DNA of 64,000 nucleotides from Paenibacillus sp. sptzw28 (lineage in GTDB: Bacteria; Bacillota; Bacilli; Paenibacillales; Paenibacillaceae), in assembly GCF_019550795.1 (NCBI RefSeq), contig NZ_CP080545.1, forward strand, positions 5,747,501 to 5,811,500. The letters run 5' to 3'. Shown piece by piece: positions 1-9,305 of the stretch; the stretch's first letter is position 1; each line of letters begins with the position of its first letter. The translations under genes were made by a program, and so were the position numbers. The notes beneath the pieces are model-generated. The model worked only from the letters and a program-made list of their open reading frames with translations. It did not search any database and was not told the origin of the DNA.

Positions 1-1147
1 ATCGTCTTGGTAGATAACAGAAATTCATTAAATCCTTAATTGTATTTTCCCAATAAAACTCCGATTTCATATTCTTTATGTTTTCTCTCATCGTAACGGA
101 AAGGCCTGGATTTTGGTAAAGATCGATAAGAGAGTCGGCAATATGTTTAGCATCCTTAAACTTAACAACTTTTCCTATATTATTCTTTGTAATAACTTGA
201 GAGAAGTAATCTCCTTCAGTAGTGATCACCGGAATATTACACCAAATATAATCAAGAACACGGGTTCGATACGAGTACCTTGTCTCAAAATTATCGAAAT
301 GCGTTATGACTCCAACATTGGAACTCAACAAGTAATTCTGTCTATTTTCGTATGGTACCCATTCACTCAATATTACGTTGTTATCAAGTAATTGGTGGTC
401 TTTACAGAATGCTGTAATTTTCTCATCCTCTTTTGCTCCCATTACTAAAAGCTTTATATAGGGATGTCGGTGCTTAAGTATTACAAAGGCCTGAAGTAAT
501 GTTTCAATATCCAACCATTCCCATACTCCACCCGCCCATATTGCTAAGAAATCATTCTCTTTCACGCCATATTGGCGACGAACATCGTTTGTTTTTTCAG
601 GCTCTTCCGATGGAATCCCCATTGGAACAACACCAATTATTTCCTTGCTATTGTGACTGTGTCTGTAAGTTTTAGGATTTATTTTACCTAAAATAGCGAT
701 GCAACCTAACCAAAAATCAACTTGTCTATCATTTGAGCATATATAGTAATCTCCACAAACTATTTGTTCTTTTAGAATATCAATGTCAATTTGATATAAT
801 GTAGAATCAACAAGCCCGTTACCACGAAGTTCCAAGTTCTCCAAGATAAAAGGATCATATAAATCAACAACAAGTGGTTTATTCAAAGATTTCAGCAGAG
901 GATAATGAAATAAGGTTGTTCCTTGAACAATAATAACGTCTGCCCATTTACCCATTGCACGAATCTGTGGGTTACTTAACGGGTACCAACGTTCTTGACT
1001 CTCTACACTATCATACGACGGGATAAGCATTGTTACTTGAAAGTGTTGTTTTAATTGAAAATACATATTCACATATCTAATAGAAGGTCCGGACATTTTA
1101 TTCGTGAATGGTAATGGACTTACTAACAAGACTTTGTTTTTTAACAT
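1..1147 (-). CDS. Glycosyltransferase family 4-like protein (3' end outside window)
   Basis: The minus strand is open from an ATG at 1147 to the window edge (at least 382 codons), so the C-terminus is missing. The N-terminus reads [18 protein letters not shown], a typical first beta strand of a GT-B enzyme. Around residue 200 lies [10 protein letters not shown], and around residues 280-315 an acidic/donor-site region with [16 protein letters not shown] followed by [10 protein letters not shown], as in GT4-type sugar transferases. It probably transfers a nucleotide-activated sugar during surface polysaccharide or glycan assembly in the cytoplasm. The ATG overlaps the galU stop by 7 bases (ATGTTAA), so the two genes are translationally coupled. 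Acceptor and donor cannot be told from sequence. Confidence 0.85.
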   Translation of the reverse strand, partial: MLKNKVLLVSPLPFTNKMSGPSIRYVNMYFQLKQHFQVTMLIPSYDSVESQERWYPLSNPQIRAMGKWADVIIVQGTTLFHYPLLKSLNKPLVVDLYDPFILENLELRGNGLVDSTLYQIDIDILKEQIVCGDYYICSNDRQVDFWLGCIAILGKINPKTYRHSHNSKEIIGVVPMGIPSEEPEKTNDVRRQYGVKENDFLAIWAGGVWEWLDIETLLQAFVILKHRHPYIKLLVMGAKEDEKITAFCKDHQLLDNNVILSEWVPYENRQNYLLSSNVGVITHFDNFETRYSYRTRVLDYIWCNIPVITTEGDYFSQVITKNNIGKVVKFKDAKHIADSLIDLYQNPGLSVTMRENIKNMKSEFYWENTIKDLMNFCYLPRR

Positions 1148-2022
1148 CTCGTTCCTTTTTTCTCCAGCAAAATTGATAAGTATTCTAATAATTCACTCTT
1201 TAATTCCTTACGTTCTAATGCTAATTCTATCGATGTCTTAATAAAGCCGAGTTTCTCGCCAACATCGTACCGAATACCGTCAAAATGGTAGGCAAGTACA
1301 CGTTCTTGCTTACCAAGCAGGCTAATCGCGTCGGTTAATTGAATTTCACCACCCGTTCCAACTTCCAGAGAGGAGAGAATATCAAAAATAGAAGGCGTAA
1401 GAAGATATCGGCCCATAATCGCCAAATTCGACGGGGCTACTTTCAGAGGAGGTTTCTCAATCAATTCCAAAACATTGTATAACTTTTCATTGATCATTAC
1501 CCCATTCACGATACCATACCGAGATACTTCTTCATTCGGAACAGGCTTAATGCCCACAATTGATTTTTGATGATAGTCAAACAATTCTATCATTTGTTGC
1601 AAACATGGCTTTTCTGATCGAACAATGTCATCCCCAAGCAAGACAGCAAAAGGCTCATTTCCGATAAATTTCCTTGCACACCATACGGCATGTCCGAGAC
1701 CTTTCGGTTCTTTTTGGCGAATATAATGAATGTCAGCCATCTTTGATGATTTCTGTACTTCGTCTAGTAAATCAAACTTTCCTTTTTCTCTAAGGTTATG
1801 TTCCAACTCAAAACTATTATCAAAATGATCTTCTATTGCTCGTTTACCTTTTCCGGTGACAATAATGATATCTTCAATCCCAGAAGCAACCGCTTCTTCA
1901 ACTATGTATTGTATAGTAGGTGTATCCACTATGGGCAGCATTTCTTTAGGCATGGCTTTAGTTGCCGGCAAGAAACGAGTGCCTAACCCTGCCGCTGGTA
2001 TTATTGCCTTGCGAATCTTCAT
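1141..2022 (-). CDS. galU: UTP-glucose-1-phosphate uridylyltransferase (copy 1)
   Basis: 293 residues, the normal length for the GalU/GtaB family. It makes UDP-glucose from UTP and glucose-1-phosphate for surface polysaccharide and teichoic acid synthesis. The nucleotidyltransferase signature [20 protein letters not shown] is at residues 13-32, with the sugar-binding stretch [11 protein letters not shown] near residue 123 and [10 protein letters not shown] near 225. It starts with ATG at 2022 and overlaps the following glycosyltransferase. A second GalU of identical length lies at 17310-18191. Pairing with a glycosyltransferase suggests that this copy serves envelope glycan synthesis, which is inference from context. 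Confidence 0.95.
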   Translation of the reverse strand: MKIRKAIIPAAGLGTRFLPATKAMPKEMLPIVDTPTIQYIVEEAVASGIEDIIIVTGKGKRAIEDHFDNSFELEHNLREKGKFDLLDEVQKSSKMADIHYIRQKEPKGLGHAVWCARKFIGNEPFAVLLGDDIVRSEKPCLQQMIELFDYHQKSIVGIKPVPNEEVSRYGIVNGVMINEKLYNVLELIEKPPLKVAPSNLAIMGRYLLTPSIFDILSSLEVGTGGEIQLTDAISLLGKQERVLAYHFDGIRYDVGEKLGFIKTSIELALERKELKSELLEYLSILLEKKGTRC

Positions 2023-2287
2023 AATTCTGCGTATCCTCCAATATAATGTCGAATGTCTATCGCAATCTTACCAAAGAATCAAAAAAATTGTAACATTATA
2101 TGCTCTCTATATTATGGTCTCTAGCATTTTACCTAAAAAAGATGCTAAAGTTGCGCTCAATTCTATTTGGATGAATTCAATAAGTTTACCAAATTTCCGA
2201 ATTTTATACCATAACAAACAAATAACTTTTAATTGAATATCTGGGGTTTATAGGTATTGGAAGATACTTTTTGTCGTTTGGGTGAAG

Positions 2288-2317
2288 TTAACATCACTTC
2301 TAGATTTACCGTATACT
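2288..2317 (+). promoter_or_regulatory. Sigma-A type promoter for the polymerase gene
   Basis: TTAACA (2288-2293), an 18-base spacer and TATACT (2312-2317) lie 72 bases before the ATG of the O-antigen-ligase-like gene. The rest of the 366-base divergent intergenic region (2023-2388) is AT-rich and shows no other gene. Confidence 0.5.
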
Positions 2318-2388
2318 ATTTGTTAGAATAAAAAAATACGCGATATGAAATAATAGTATTTTCCAAACACAAAGGAGCACCTAAGGAA

Positions 2389-4833
2389 ATGAAAAAAAAA
2401 GATTTGTCGATATCCAAAAAAAATGTCGTATCCGAAATCTCCCTGCTCCAGTGGGCAATACTAGCAGCTGTATCTCTATTCCTCTTTATTTTTCCGTTTC
2501 AAATTGCACTGTTCAATGGGTTTTCCTTCGATTTTGAAGGTGCATTATTGGAATCCATGATCTACGCATTCCTACTTCTTCTTATTGTCGGTATTCGTTT
2601 CTTCAGTTCCTGGCGATTGACGGATTACAGATCTCTTCTATCAATCTTCGTATTAGTGCTTCCTTTTATGTACTTCTTGTCGTACTTTAATGCGGTTGCT
2701 GTTCACAATGCGAAGCTCATGCTGCAGCTTGAGCTCATGATGGCTGCCTTCTTCATCATCGGTCTATACATAACGGAAAATAAACTAAATACATTAGTTG
2801 TTGAATTATCCATCCAAATATCCGGTTATGTTGTTGTCATTTACGGTTTAATGAATCTGCTTGGTCAAGCTTACTTCCCTAACGCGTTATGGCTGGCTGA
2901 CACTAACGGATATCGTCTGACATCCGTATTCCAATATTCCAACTCATACGCGGCTTTTCTGGCGGCTCTTTTCTTGGGCGGGCTATTCTCCGCCGTTCAT
3001 ACGAAGCAGTGGTACTGGCGAGCGCTTCATAGCTTTATGCTGGTTCCGATATGGATATCATTCATGCTCACATACTCGCGTGCCGCTCTTGTATTCATTC
3101 CGGTACTTGTGCTGATCATCCTTCCTTTCCTGCGTATCGGCAAACAATTATCATACTTAATATACATGTTTCTCGCAATTGTTTCATCTTTCGCTATTTT
3201 GAGCGAAATTACGGCCATTTCTGATAGCATTTCCAAAATCCTAGAACCTTCTTCAGGTCAGGGTAAAACGATGTCGATATGGAACCATCTTCCTCTGAGT
3301 GGATGGGGACTACTGCTAGGCGCATCCATTCTTGTTGCAGCGGTTATTACATTGACTCATGACAAGCTGCTGAAATTGCTGGAAAACAGAACTGCGAAAC
3401 TCGGGCGAACGAAATGGTCCTTCGTCGCGGTTCCCGCTGTATTCATAATAGTCGGCGCATTGGCAGCTACGCTCGTCTTCACAAGCAGTGGAGTTAGAAG
3501 TTTGCTACCAGCCAGCATTGCTAACCGCATTGAAACCATCAATTTTGAACAGCATAGCGTCCTGGAACGGGAAACGTTTTATCGGGACGCCTTAAAGGTC
3601 TCTGCAGATTATCCTCTCATTGGTGCCGGCGGCGGTGCTTGGACGGTTTTGTATGAAAAATATCAAAGCAACCCCTATACAAGCAACCAGGCGCATAACT
3701 TTTACCTTCAAACCTTGATTGAGATAGGTTGGATCGGGCTGATCCTATTACTTGCTTTTCTTGTTACGGTCTATTATCTGTTTATTAGAGCTTATATTAA
3801 AAACCCGGAGCTTCGCGGCAGCCATTTCTTGTTCTTTATCATTTCAATCTCGATTCTATCGCACAGCGCGATTGATTTCGATATGAGCTATGGCTTCCTT
3901 GCCGTTCTAGTATTCCTCTCCTTGGGGGCAATGCTTGGACCGTTCCACACGAAGCTGGTCATTACCTCTTTTGCATCTTACAAAGATCACAAATGGCGGA
4001 TGATTTACCCTGCTTCGCTATCGATACTTGCTCTTATTATGTTCTTCTGGGTGTACAGGGAATATGATGCGAACCTCAGTTACCGTCACTCCCTGGAGAT
4101 GGCGATTGTCGAGAAAAAACCGCTTAATGAAATTCTGCCGCCTATTGATCACGCGATCAGCATTTCACCGGATCAACCTGAGTATACGTTAAGAAAAATG
4201 AACTGGATGCAGCAGGCGTTCGACACTACTCATGACGTAAAATATAGGCAGGAGTACAAAAGATTACTCGATCAACTGAAACCTTTTGCACCTTACAATC
4301 GTTCATTAATATTAGATGAATATCGTTACTTCAAAGATGAAGGGCAAACGGACAAGGTGTTACAGACACTTGACGAAGGAATTGCGAAATTTCCTTGGGA
4401 TATGAACTTCTATGAGGCAGCCATTATGGAATATTTCCTGGCCGGTCAGAACGAGAAACAAAAAAATTCTAAAGACACCGACATAAAATGGGACCACTCC
4501 CTCGAATTATATCAAGAGGTATTGAATCGAATTGAACGTCTTAAATTACTTCCAGCCGGACAGCTTCAAGGCAGAGAATTCAAAGTTTCTCCACTAATGA
4601 GACAAGCGATTGGACAAATTTATTACTTCAGAAAAGAGTATCAACAGTCGATAAATCTATTAAGAGAAGATATCAACGGAGAGTTTAACGATCCAAATAC
4701 CCGAATTAATGTCCGTTTCTACCTTGCTTCTCTTGAAGCTCTGAGACAACGTGATGATAACTTATACAACAAATTAATAAAGGCTGACAGCAATGAACAA
4801 GCTGCATTGGAACAGCAATACAATAGTAACTAG
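2389..4833 (+). CDS. O-antigen ligase/polymerase-like membrane protein with C-terminal TPR-like region
   Basis: 814 residues. Residues 1-560 contain about 12 hydrophobic segments. The Wzy/WaaL family signature is at about 395-450: PLIGAGGGAWTVLYEKY, then SNQAHNFYLQTLIEIGWIG. Residues about 575-814 are soluble, helical and TPR-like. Proteins of this family join or polymerise lipid-linked glycans on the outer face of the membrane; in Gram-positives they are linked to exopolysaccharide or glycoprotein glycosylation. It starts at ATG 2389 behind AAAGGAG (2371-2377). It is divergent from galU and the glycosyltransferase, and 144 bases upstream of an SLH protein in the same direction, which hints at surface glycan work. 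The substrate is unknown. Confidence 0.85.
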   Translation: MKKKDLSISKKNVVSEISLLQWAILAAVSLFLFIFPFQIALFNGFSFDFEGALLESMIYAFLLLLIVGIRFFSSWRLTDYRSLLSIFVLVLPFMYFLSYFNAVAVHNAKLMLQLELMMAAFFIIGLYITENKLNTLVVELSIQISGYVVVIYGLMNLLGQAYFPNALWLADTNGYRLTSVFQYSNSYAAFLAALFLGGLFSAVHTKQWYWRALHSFMLVPIWISFMLTYSRAALVFIPVLVLIILPFLRIGKQLSYLIYMFLAIVSSFAILSEITAISDSISKILEPSSGQGKTMSIWNHLPLSGWGLLLGASILVAAVITLTHDKLLKLLENRTAKLGRTKWSFVAVPAVFIIVGALAATLVFTSSGVRSLLPASIANRIETINFEQHSVLERETFYRDALKVSADYPLIGAGGGAWTVLYEKYQSNPYTSNQAHNFYLQTLIEIGWIGLILLLAFLVTVYYLFIRAYIKNPELRGSHFLFFIISISILSHSAIDFDMSYGFLAVLVFLSLGAMLGPFHTKLVITSFASYKDHKWRMIYPASLSILALIMFFWVYREYDANLSYRHSLEMAIVEKKPLNEILPPIDHAISISPDQPEYTLRKMNWMQQAFDTTHDVKYRQEYKRLLDQLKPFAPYNRSLILDEYRYFKDEGQTDKVLQTLDEGIAKFPWDMNFYEAAIMEYFLAGQNEKQKNSKDTDIKWDHSLELYQEVLNRIERLKLLPAGQLQGREFKVSPLMRQAIGQIYYFRKEYQQSINLLREDINGEFNDPNTRINVRFYLASLEALRQRDDNLYNKLIKADSNEQAALEQQYNSN

Positions 4834-4896
4834 GTGAAAATGGTATAGGTTCCTTTTTTCTCTAGTAATTAAAATGCAAATTACCAAAATTAGGGC

Positions 4897-4925
4897 TTTC
4901 CTTCCTACTAGTCCTGTTATATAAT
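4897..4925 (+). promoter_or_regulatory. Possible promoter of SLH protein gene
   Basis: A consensus -10 TATAAT is at 4920-4925, with a poor -35 (TTTCCT, 4897-4902) at 17 bases. The gene also has a near-perfect ribosome binding site, AAAGGAGGTGA, just before its ATG at 4978, consistent with high expression. The weak -35 keeps confidence low. Confidence 0.35.
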
Positions 4926-4977
4926 TGATTTTCGACAGGTTGTCTAATCTTGTCATGAAAGGAGGTGAAAACAAAAA

Positions 4978-6525
4978 ATGAAAAAGGTTTTTATGACTAA
5001 AACCGCAGCTCTTATCGCATCCTTAATGATCGTTTCGATGCTTGTACCGGTTCTTGCTTTCGCCGCAACCAACTTTAACAACGTTACTTATAATGGTAGC
5101 ACGGTGACAGGTACAGTTTATGTTTCGGACGATGTTTATACTGGAGATGACGTGGTAGTTTATGTCTATGGGTCTGACGGCACAACGGTGCTGGACACTG
5201 TATATGCTACATACTCGACCTATGGAAACTACAATTTCAGCTCTAACGTGTCGTACGCAACTTACTCTACATACTTCCCGCTGCAGCTTAAGTACTTCTA
5301 CTCCGGTAACTCCGTTACTGAATGGGTTTACAACAACTCGTACAGTGGTGGCGGTTTCTTCTTCCCGAGTGGTAACGTCCTTATTGATGACAACGGCAAA
5401 GTAGACGGCACATTGCTTAGCGATCTCTTTGCGAAAGATAAGAACCCAACGATTCTATCGAAGTCCGATGTAGTAACAATTCCTGCTGACGCTTTGAGCA
5501 AAGGCGAGACTTTGACGATCAAGCTGGCGGACGGTACGTCCATCACGCTTCCGATCGCTGCACTGAAATTGGACGAGCAAGCTAAATCCCTCGGGGTTAC
5601 GCTGGCAAACCTGATTATCCGTGTAGAACTGAAGAAACTCACCGGCGACGCTGCTAAAGCGGTAACTAATGCTGTATACGGAATCGATGCGAAGCAATTG
5701 GCTACGCCGGTTGACTTCAAAATCGTAGCTGTTGGTAACGGTAAGGAGAAACAAATCAACAATCTGGGAACATACTTCAAACGTACTCTTCCAGTGAGTG
5801 GTGCAGTTGACTCCAAAACGGTGACTGGCGTTGTGTACAATCCGGAAACGAAAAAGCTGAGCTTCGTCCCAGCTACTTTCGCTACTGTTGGTGGCAACGT
5901 GATCGCTACTGTTTACCGCAACAGCACGAGCATATACACTGTGATCCAATTGGACGACGTATCCTTCAAGGATGTGACTAAACATTGGGCAAAAGAATAT
6001 GTTCAAACTCTTGCATCGAAGTTGATTGTAGAAGGTACGGGCGCTAACAAGTTCGAACCTAACCGCAACATCACTCGTGCAGAATTCGCGGCTATGATCG
6101 TTCGTTCCCTCGGTCTTGAAACTACCGGTTCAACTTCGAAGTTCTCGGATGTTGGATCCAGCAAATGGTATGCAGGTGCTGTAGCAGCTGCTGCTGAGGC
6201 TGGAATCGTCCTCGGCGACGATAAAGGTAAATTCAACCCGAATGCGAACATCACCCGCAAAGAGTTGTCAGCCATGGTCGTTCGTGCCATGAGCTATGCC
6301 GGTAAGGAAGTCAAGCTGACGGATGCGGAAGTATCCAAAGCATTGGCAGCCTTCACGGATGCTGGCAGCCTCGGCTGGGCGAAAGCGGAAGTTGCAGTTG
6401 CAGTAAACGCAGGTATTGTTAATGGCCAAACTAGCACGAAAGTGGTAGGTAACGCTAACGCATCCCGCGCTGAAGCAGCTACAATGGTAACCCGTTTCCT
6501 CACCAACGTTGGATTCATCAACTAA
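4978..6525 (+). CDS. Secreted SLH-domain surface protein
   Basis: 515 residues. A signal peptide is visible: basic MKKVFMTK, a hydrophobic core, and cleavage near VLAFA-A at about residue 30. Residues 31-125 form a Tyr/Thr/Ser-rich beta domain ending in a glycine/phenylalanine linker. Residues 140-320 form an immunoglobulin-like module with alternating VTIPADAL and TLPIAALKL strands, also found before the SLH repeats of the protein at 59835-63308. Three SLH domains follow (about 324-515), each starting with F(K/S/T)D and containing the ITRAEFA-type motif; the third is degenerate (NASRAEAATMV). SLH domains bind pyruvylated secondary cell wall polymer, so this protein should sit on the cell wall. 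The strong ribosome site and monocistronic layout with a terminator suggest an abundant protein. Confidence 0.92.
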   Translation: MKKVFMTKTAALIASLMIVSMLVPVLAFAATNFNNVTYNGSTVTGTVYVSDDVYTGDDVVVYVYGSDGTTVLDTVYATYSTYGNYNFSSNVSYATYSTYFPLQLKYFYSGNSVTEWVYNNSYSGGGFFFPSGNVLIDDNGKVDGTLLSDLFAKDKNPTILSKSDVVTIPADALSKGETLTIKLADGTSITLPIAALKLDEQAKSLGVTLANLIIRVELKKLTGDAAKAVTNAVYGIDAKQLATPVDFKIVAVGNGKEKQINNLGTYFKRTLPVSGAVDSKTVTGVVYNPETKKLSFVPATFATVGGNVIATVYRNSTSIYTVIQLDDVSFKDVTKHWAKEYVQTLASKLIVEGTGANKFEPNRNITRAEFAAMIVRSLGLETTGSTSKFSDVGSSKWYAGAVAAAAEAGIVLGDDKGKFNPNANITRKELSAMVVRAMSYAGKEVKLTDAEVSKALAAFTDAGSLGWAKAEVAVAVNAGIVNGQTSTKVVGNANASRAEAATMVTRFLTNVGFIN

Positions 6526-6533
6526 TCCAATGC

Positions 6534-6564
6534 AAAAAACGACCCTTCGGGGTCGTTTTTTTTC
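6534..6564 (+). terminator. Intrinsic terminator after SLH gene
   Basis: The hairpin AACGACCC-TTCG-GGGTCGTT is followed by a run of T directly after the stop at 6525. The tetraloop TTCG and clean T-tract make it a textbook rho-independent terminator. Confidence 0.93.
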
Positions 6565-6654
6565 GTTATTGGCACGAATAAGTCTGGTACAAATGCCCAT
6601 CCTAATTCCTGCTGCATAATAAATCGCGAAATGAAGACTTTCTAAACATTTTTG

Positions 6655-6683
6655 TTGATTTATTATTAGAGAAGTTGGATAAT
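6655..6683 (+). promoter_or_regulatory. sodA promoter
   Basis: TTGATT (6655-6660), a 17-base spacer and GATAAT (6678-6683). The ribosome site AGGAGGT lies just before the ATG at 6729. Confidence 0.6.
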
Positions 6684-6728
6684 GGGTAATGGAAAGAGAC
6701 AATACATATTATAGGAGGTATTTGAACT

Positions 6729-7340
6729 ATGGCACACCAATTGCCTGCACTGCCCTACCCGAACAATGCGCTTGAGCCTCACATCGACGAGACGACAATG
6801 ATGATCCACCACGATCGTCATCATAACGCTTATGTAACGAACCTGAATGCGGCTTTGGAGTCCGCTCCTGAACTGCAAAACAAATCCATTGAAGAATTGA
6901 TCGGTGACCTGAATAGTGTACCCGAATCGATCCGTACCGCGGTCCGCAATAACGGAGGCGGCCATGCGAACCATTCCCTCTTCTGGGAAACGATCGGCCC
7001 GAATGCCGGCGGCGCGCCAAGCGGCGCACTTGCTGACGCTATTGCAAGCGAGCTTGGCGGCTTCGACAAGTTCAAGGAAGATTTCGCAAAAGCGGCTGCA
7101 ACCCGTTTCGGCAGCGGCTGGGCATGGCTTGCTGTAGGTAAAGACGGAAAGCTGAAAGTATACAGCTTACCTAACCAGGACAGCCCCATCATGGAAGGCG
7201 ATACGCCGATCCTCGGTCTGGACGTATGGGAGCATGCTTACTACCTGAACTACCAGAACAAGCGCCCGGACTACATCGCTGCGTTCTGGAACGTTGTTAA
7301 CTGGTCCGAAGTGGGCAAACGTTACGAAGCTGCGAAGTAA
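6729..7340 (+). CDS. sodA: Superoxide dismutase, Mn/Fe type
   Basis: 203 residues, the usual length. It converts superoxide to oxygen and hydrogen peroxide in the cytoplasm. The four metal ligands are visible: His27 (in [12 protein letters not shown]), His82 ([11 protein letters not shown]), Asp165 and His169 ([18 protein letters not shown]). The GGGHANHS and DVWEHAYY contexts favour the manganese subgroup. It is preceded by its own promoter and AGGAGGT, and followed by a terminator shared with the convergent chemoreceptor gene, so it is probably monocistronic. Confidence 0.97.
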   Translation: MAHQLPALPYPNNALEPHIDETTMMIHHDRHHNAYVTNLNAALESAPELQNKSIEELIGDLNSVPESIRTAVRNNGGGHANHSLFWETIGPNAGGAPSGALADAIASELGGFDKFKEDFAKAAATRFGSGWAWLAVGKDGKLKVYSLPNQDSPIMEGDTPILGLDVWEHAYYLNYQNKRPDYIAAFWNVVNWSEVGKRYEAAK

Positions 7341-7360
7341 TAAACAATATTGAAAACAGA

Positions 7361-7406
7361 AGAAGGACCGTTGCAGGCTTAACTACGAGCCAGCAGTGGT
7401 CCTTCT
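7361..7406. terminator. Bidirectional terminator between sodA and chemoreceptor gene
   Basis: AGAAGGACC (7361-7369) pairs with GGTCCTTCT (7398-7406), with T-rich sequence on both sides. It lies between two convergent genes. Confidence 0.7.
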
Positions 7407-7453
7407 TGTTTATATACTCTTCGGAGCACCAGCTATCCACCAACATGACTCAG

Positions 7454-8926
7454 CTACTGTTTGAACTGCTCCATCCACTCTTCCGCGACATCCATCGCCG
7501 TTCTGAAGAGAAGCCGTCCTTTATTGACTAACCCTTCTTTCGCTTTATCGTATTCCCCCGCGAGCATCCATCTGGCATTCTGTTCCTTTGCTTCGGCAAA
7601 ATCGTTCCAAGCTTTCCGGAGAGCGGCTAAGTACATTCTGTCCCGTTCTTCATCCACCTTCGCTACAAGCTCCTCTACAATACCAGACAGCCGCTTCTCC
7701 TGCTCAATCTTCTTCAAATTCCAGTCTTTGATCTCTTTACTGTCTCGTGACTCGATCATCGATACCATGATGGCCCTTATACTTAAGGCGCATTCCATCC
7801 ATTGGTCGGTTTCTCTTTGCAACGGATGGCTTCTTTCACGGCTGGGCAGCTTGAATTGCGAGACGACCGAACGTAACGAAAGACTGTTACGCGCTGCTTC
7901 TTGAATGCTTCCATCCAGCTGCAGTATGTGCTGCAATTGGACCTCAGCCGATGCCAGGACCTCTTGACTTCCTGCACTTATCTGCTGGATCATCGCGGAG
8001 GTTTGGTTGACCGAGTCCGTAATGGCCAGCGTACTGGCGGCAGCACCGTTCAATTGCCCGTCGATGGCTTTCATATTATGTACGATACCGTTCAGAACGC
8101 CATCCATTTCATCGTATTTAATGACCGTTGTGCGAATCGCTTCTTCACCAAAGCCCACATTAATCCTCATGCGATCAATGGATCCATTCAACTCTTCCGT
8201 GCTTTGATGGACCGATTTTATTAACTGATGGATTTCTTCCGTTTCCGCCTTCGTCATGGCAGCGAGCTTGGATATTTCCTTGGCGACGATGGCGAATCCC
8301 CTGCCCTGCTCACCCGCATGCGCAGCTTCAATATTCGCGTTCAATGAAAGCAGCTGGGTCTGGTCCGATATATTTTGAATAAAAGCAGTCATCTCGGAAA
8401 TTTTTCCAAGCACGGCTTCGAGCTCGTTCATTCGGTTATTTACAAGCGACGTGTCTGCAGAGATTTGGTGCATCCGCTCCGCGGCCGATGCCGTATCCCT
8501 CTTACCAGAAGCAACCTCGAGTGAGAAGCGGCTGGCGGTCTCGATAACGCTGCGGTTATTGACATTGATCTCCTGAAGGAAAACATGAATTCTGCCCATT
8601 TCCTCCGCCATATTGTAAACATGGCCCGAGGCGTCCTGCATACCTGTGGCCATTTCTCTGATGGTAGTGGTCACACCACTCACTTGCTCAGCAATCATAG
8701 CCGAGTTTCCGCTCATTTCTTCCATCTGCTTGTTTAGCCCTTTTGACGAACGTTCAACAACTCGGATAAGCGATCTTAACCCCCGCGTCATTCTCCCCAT
8801 TGTCGACATAAGCGGTGAACGGCTGCCGGCGCTTGAATCGAATTGCTTTGAGAAATCACCGGAAGCAAGTCTCGACATATTACGATTCATCTCTTCATAT
8901 AATGTGGCCCTTACCCATTTCAGCAC
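7454..8926 (-). CDS. Soluble methyl-accepting chemotaxis-like protein with C-terminal helical domain
   Basis: 490 residues from a GTG at 8926, chosen because GGAGGGGG sits 10 bases upstream. The longer frame to 9079 has no good ribosome site and runs into an 18-base palindrome. There is no transmembrane segment. Residues about 12-45 resemble the end of a HAMP linker (MSRLASGDFSKQF). Residues 50-350 are the coiled-coil MCP signalling domain, with hairpin-tip sequence ISDQTQLLSLNANIEAAHAG and GRGFAIVAKEISKLA. The last ~120 residues are predicted helical (QWMECALSIRAIMVSMIESR and onward) and resemble a four-helix-bundle sensor, here placed after the signalling domain instead of before it. It probably signals to CheA/CheW from a cytosolic position; the ligand is unknown. 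Confidence 0.88.
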   Translation of the reverse strand: MLKWVRATLYEEMNRNMSRLASGDFSKQFDSSAGSRSPLMSTMGRMTRGLRSLIRVVERSSKGLNKQMEEMSGNSAMIAEQVSGVTTTIREMATGMQDASGHVYNMAEEMGRIHVFLQEINVNNRSVIETASRFSLEVASGKRDTASAAERMHQISADTSLVNNRMNELEAVLGKISEMTAFIQNISDQTQLLSLNANIEAAHAGEQGRGFAIVAKEISKLAAMTKAETEEIHQLIKSVHQSTEELNGSIDRMRINVGFGEEAIRTTVIKYDEMDGVLNGIVHNMKAIDGQLNGAAASTLAITDSVNQTSAMIQQISAGSQEVLASAEVQLQHILQLDGSIQEAARNSLSLRSVVSQFKLPSRERSHPLQRETDQWMECALSIRAIMVSMIESRDSKEIKDWNLKKIEQEKRLSGIVEELVAKVDEERDRMYLAALRKAWNDFAEAKEQNARWMLAGEYDKAKEGLVNKGRLLFRTAMDVAEEWMEQFKQ

Positions 8927-9077
8927 AGTCTGTCTTCCCCCTCCATGATTGCAGTACATCCGGATAGAACCGCTGTGAATGCAAAAGAAGCCCTGCAAGC
9001 TGCACGGTGAATCAGCCGGACGATACGGCGTCCTCTCATTCTTACCACGCGCTTGCAGAGCTTCATTGCCCTTTAGC

Positions 9078-9095
9078 ATTCACACCGGTGTGAAT
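9078..9095. promoter_or_regulatory. 18-base perfect palindrome in the chemoreceptor leader
   Basis: ATTCACACCGGTGTGAAT is self-complementary over all 18 bases. It lies about 40 bases downstream of the -10 and 152 bases before the GTG start. It may be an operator or an RNA hairpin; the binding protein is unknown. Confidence 0.5.
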
Positions 9096-9133
9096 CCGTC
9101 GCACCGTTCTATTTTATTTGTTATATAATGTGA

Positions 9134-9162
9134 ATTATAAATATATGTCAACTATTTGTCAA
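9134..9162 (-). promoter_or_regulatory. Consensus sigma-A promoter of chemoreceptor gene
   Basis: On the minus strand TTGACA (9162-9157), 17 bases, TATAAT (9139-9134): both hexamers are perfect. The implied leader before the GTG start is about 200 bases. Confidence 0.75.
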
Positions 9163-9225
9163 TAAATATAACATAATGTCGAAATGATGATTGTACCACA
9201 AAATGTTTGCTGAAAATAATCGGAT

Positions 9226-9267
9226 AAAAAGCGACTGCCGCCGGTAATTTACCGGTTTACAGCCGCT
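9226..9267 (-). terminator. Terminator after guanylate-kinase-like gene
   Basis: On the minus strand AGCGGCTG pairs with CAGTCGCT around an inner CCGGTAAATTACCGG stem, followed by TTTTT. It lies 39 bases after the stop of the gene at 9306. Confidence 0.7.
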
Positions 9268-9305
9268 ACAGCTCTCTTTTTTAGGCTGGAAAATTAGTTG
9301 CTTCA

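Noticed and set aside
8926..9079. N-terminal extension of the chemoreceptor to ATG 9079
   Set aside because: No ribosome site, the start overlaps a palindrome, and the sequence is Cys/His-rich and unlike MCPs. GTG 8926 has a strong site.
9078..9095. CRISPR or attachment-site interpretation of the 18-base palindrome
   Set aside because: It is a single copy with no spacers, integrase or direct repeat partner.
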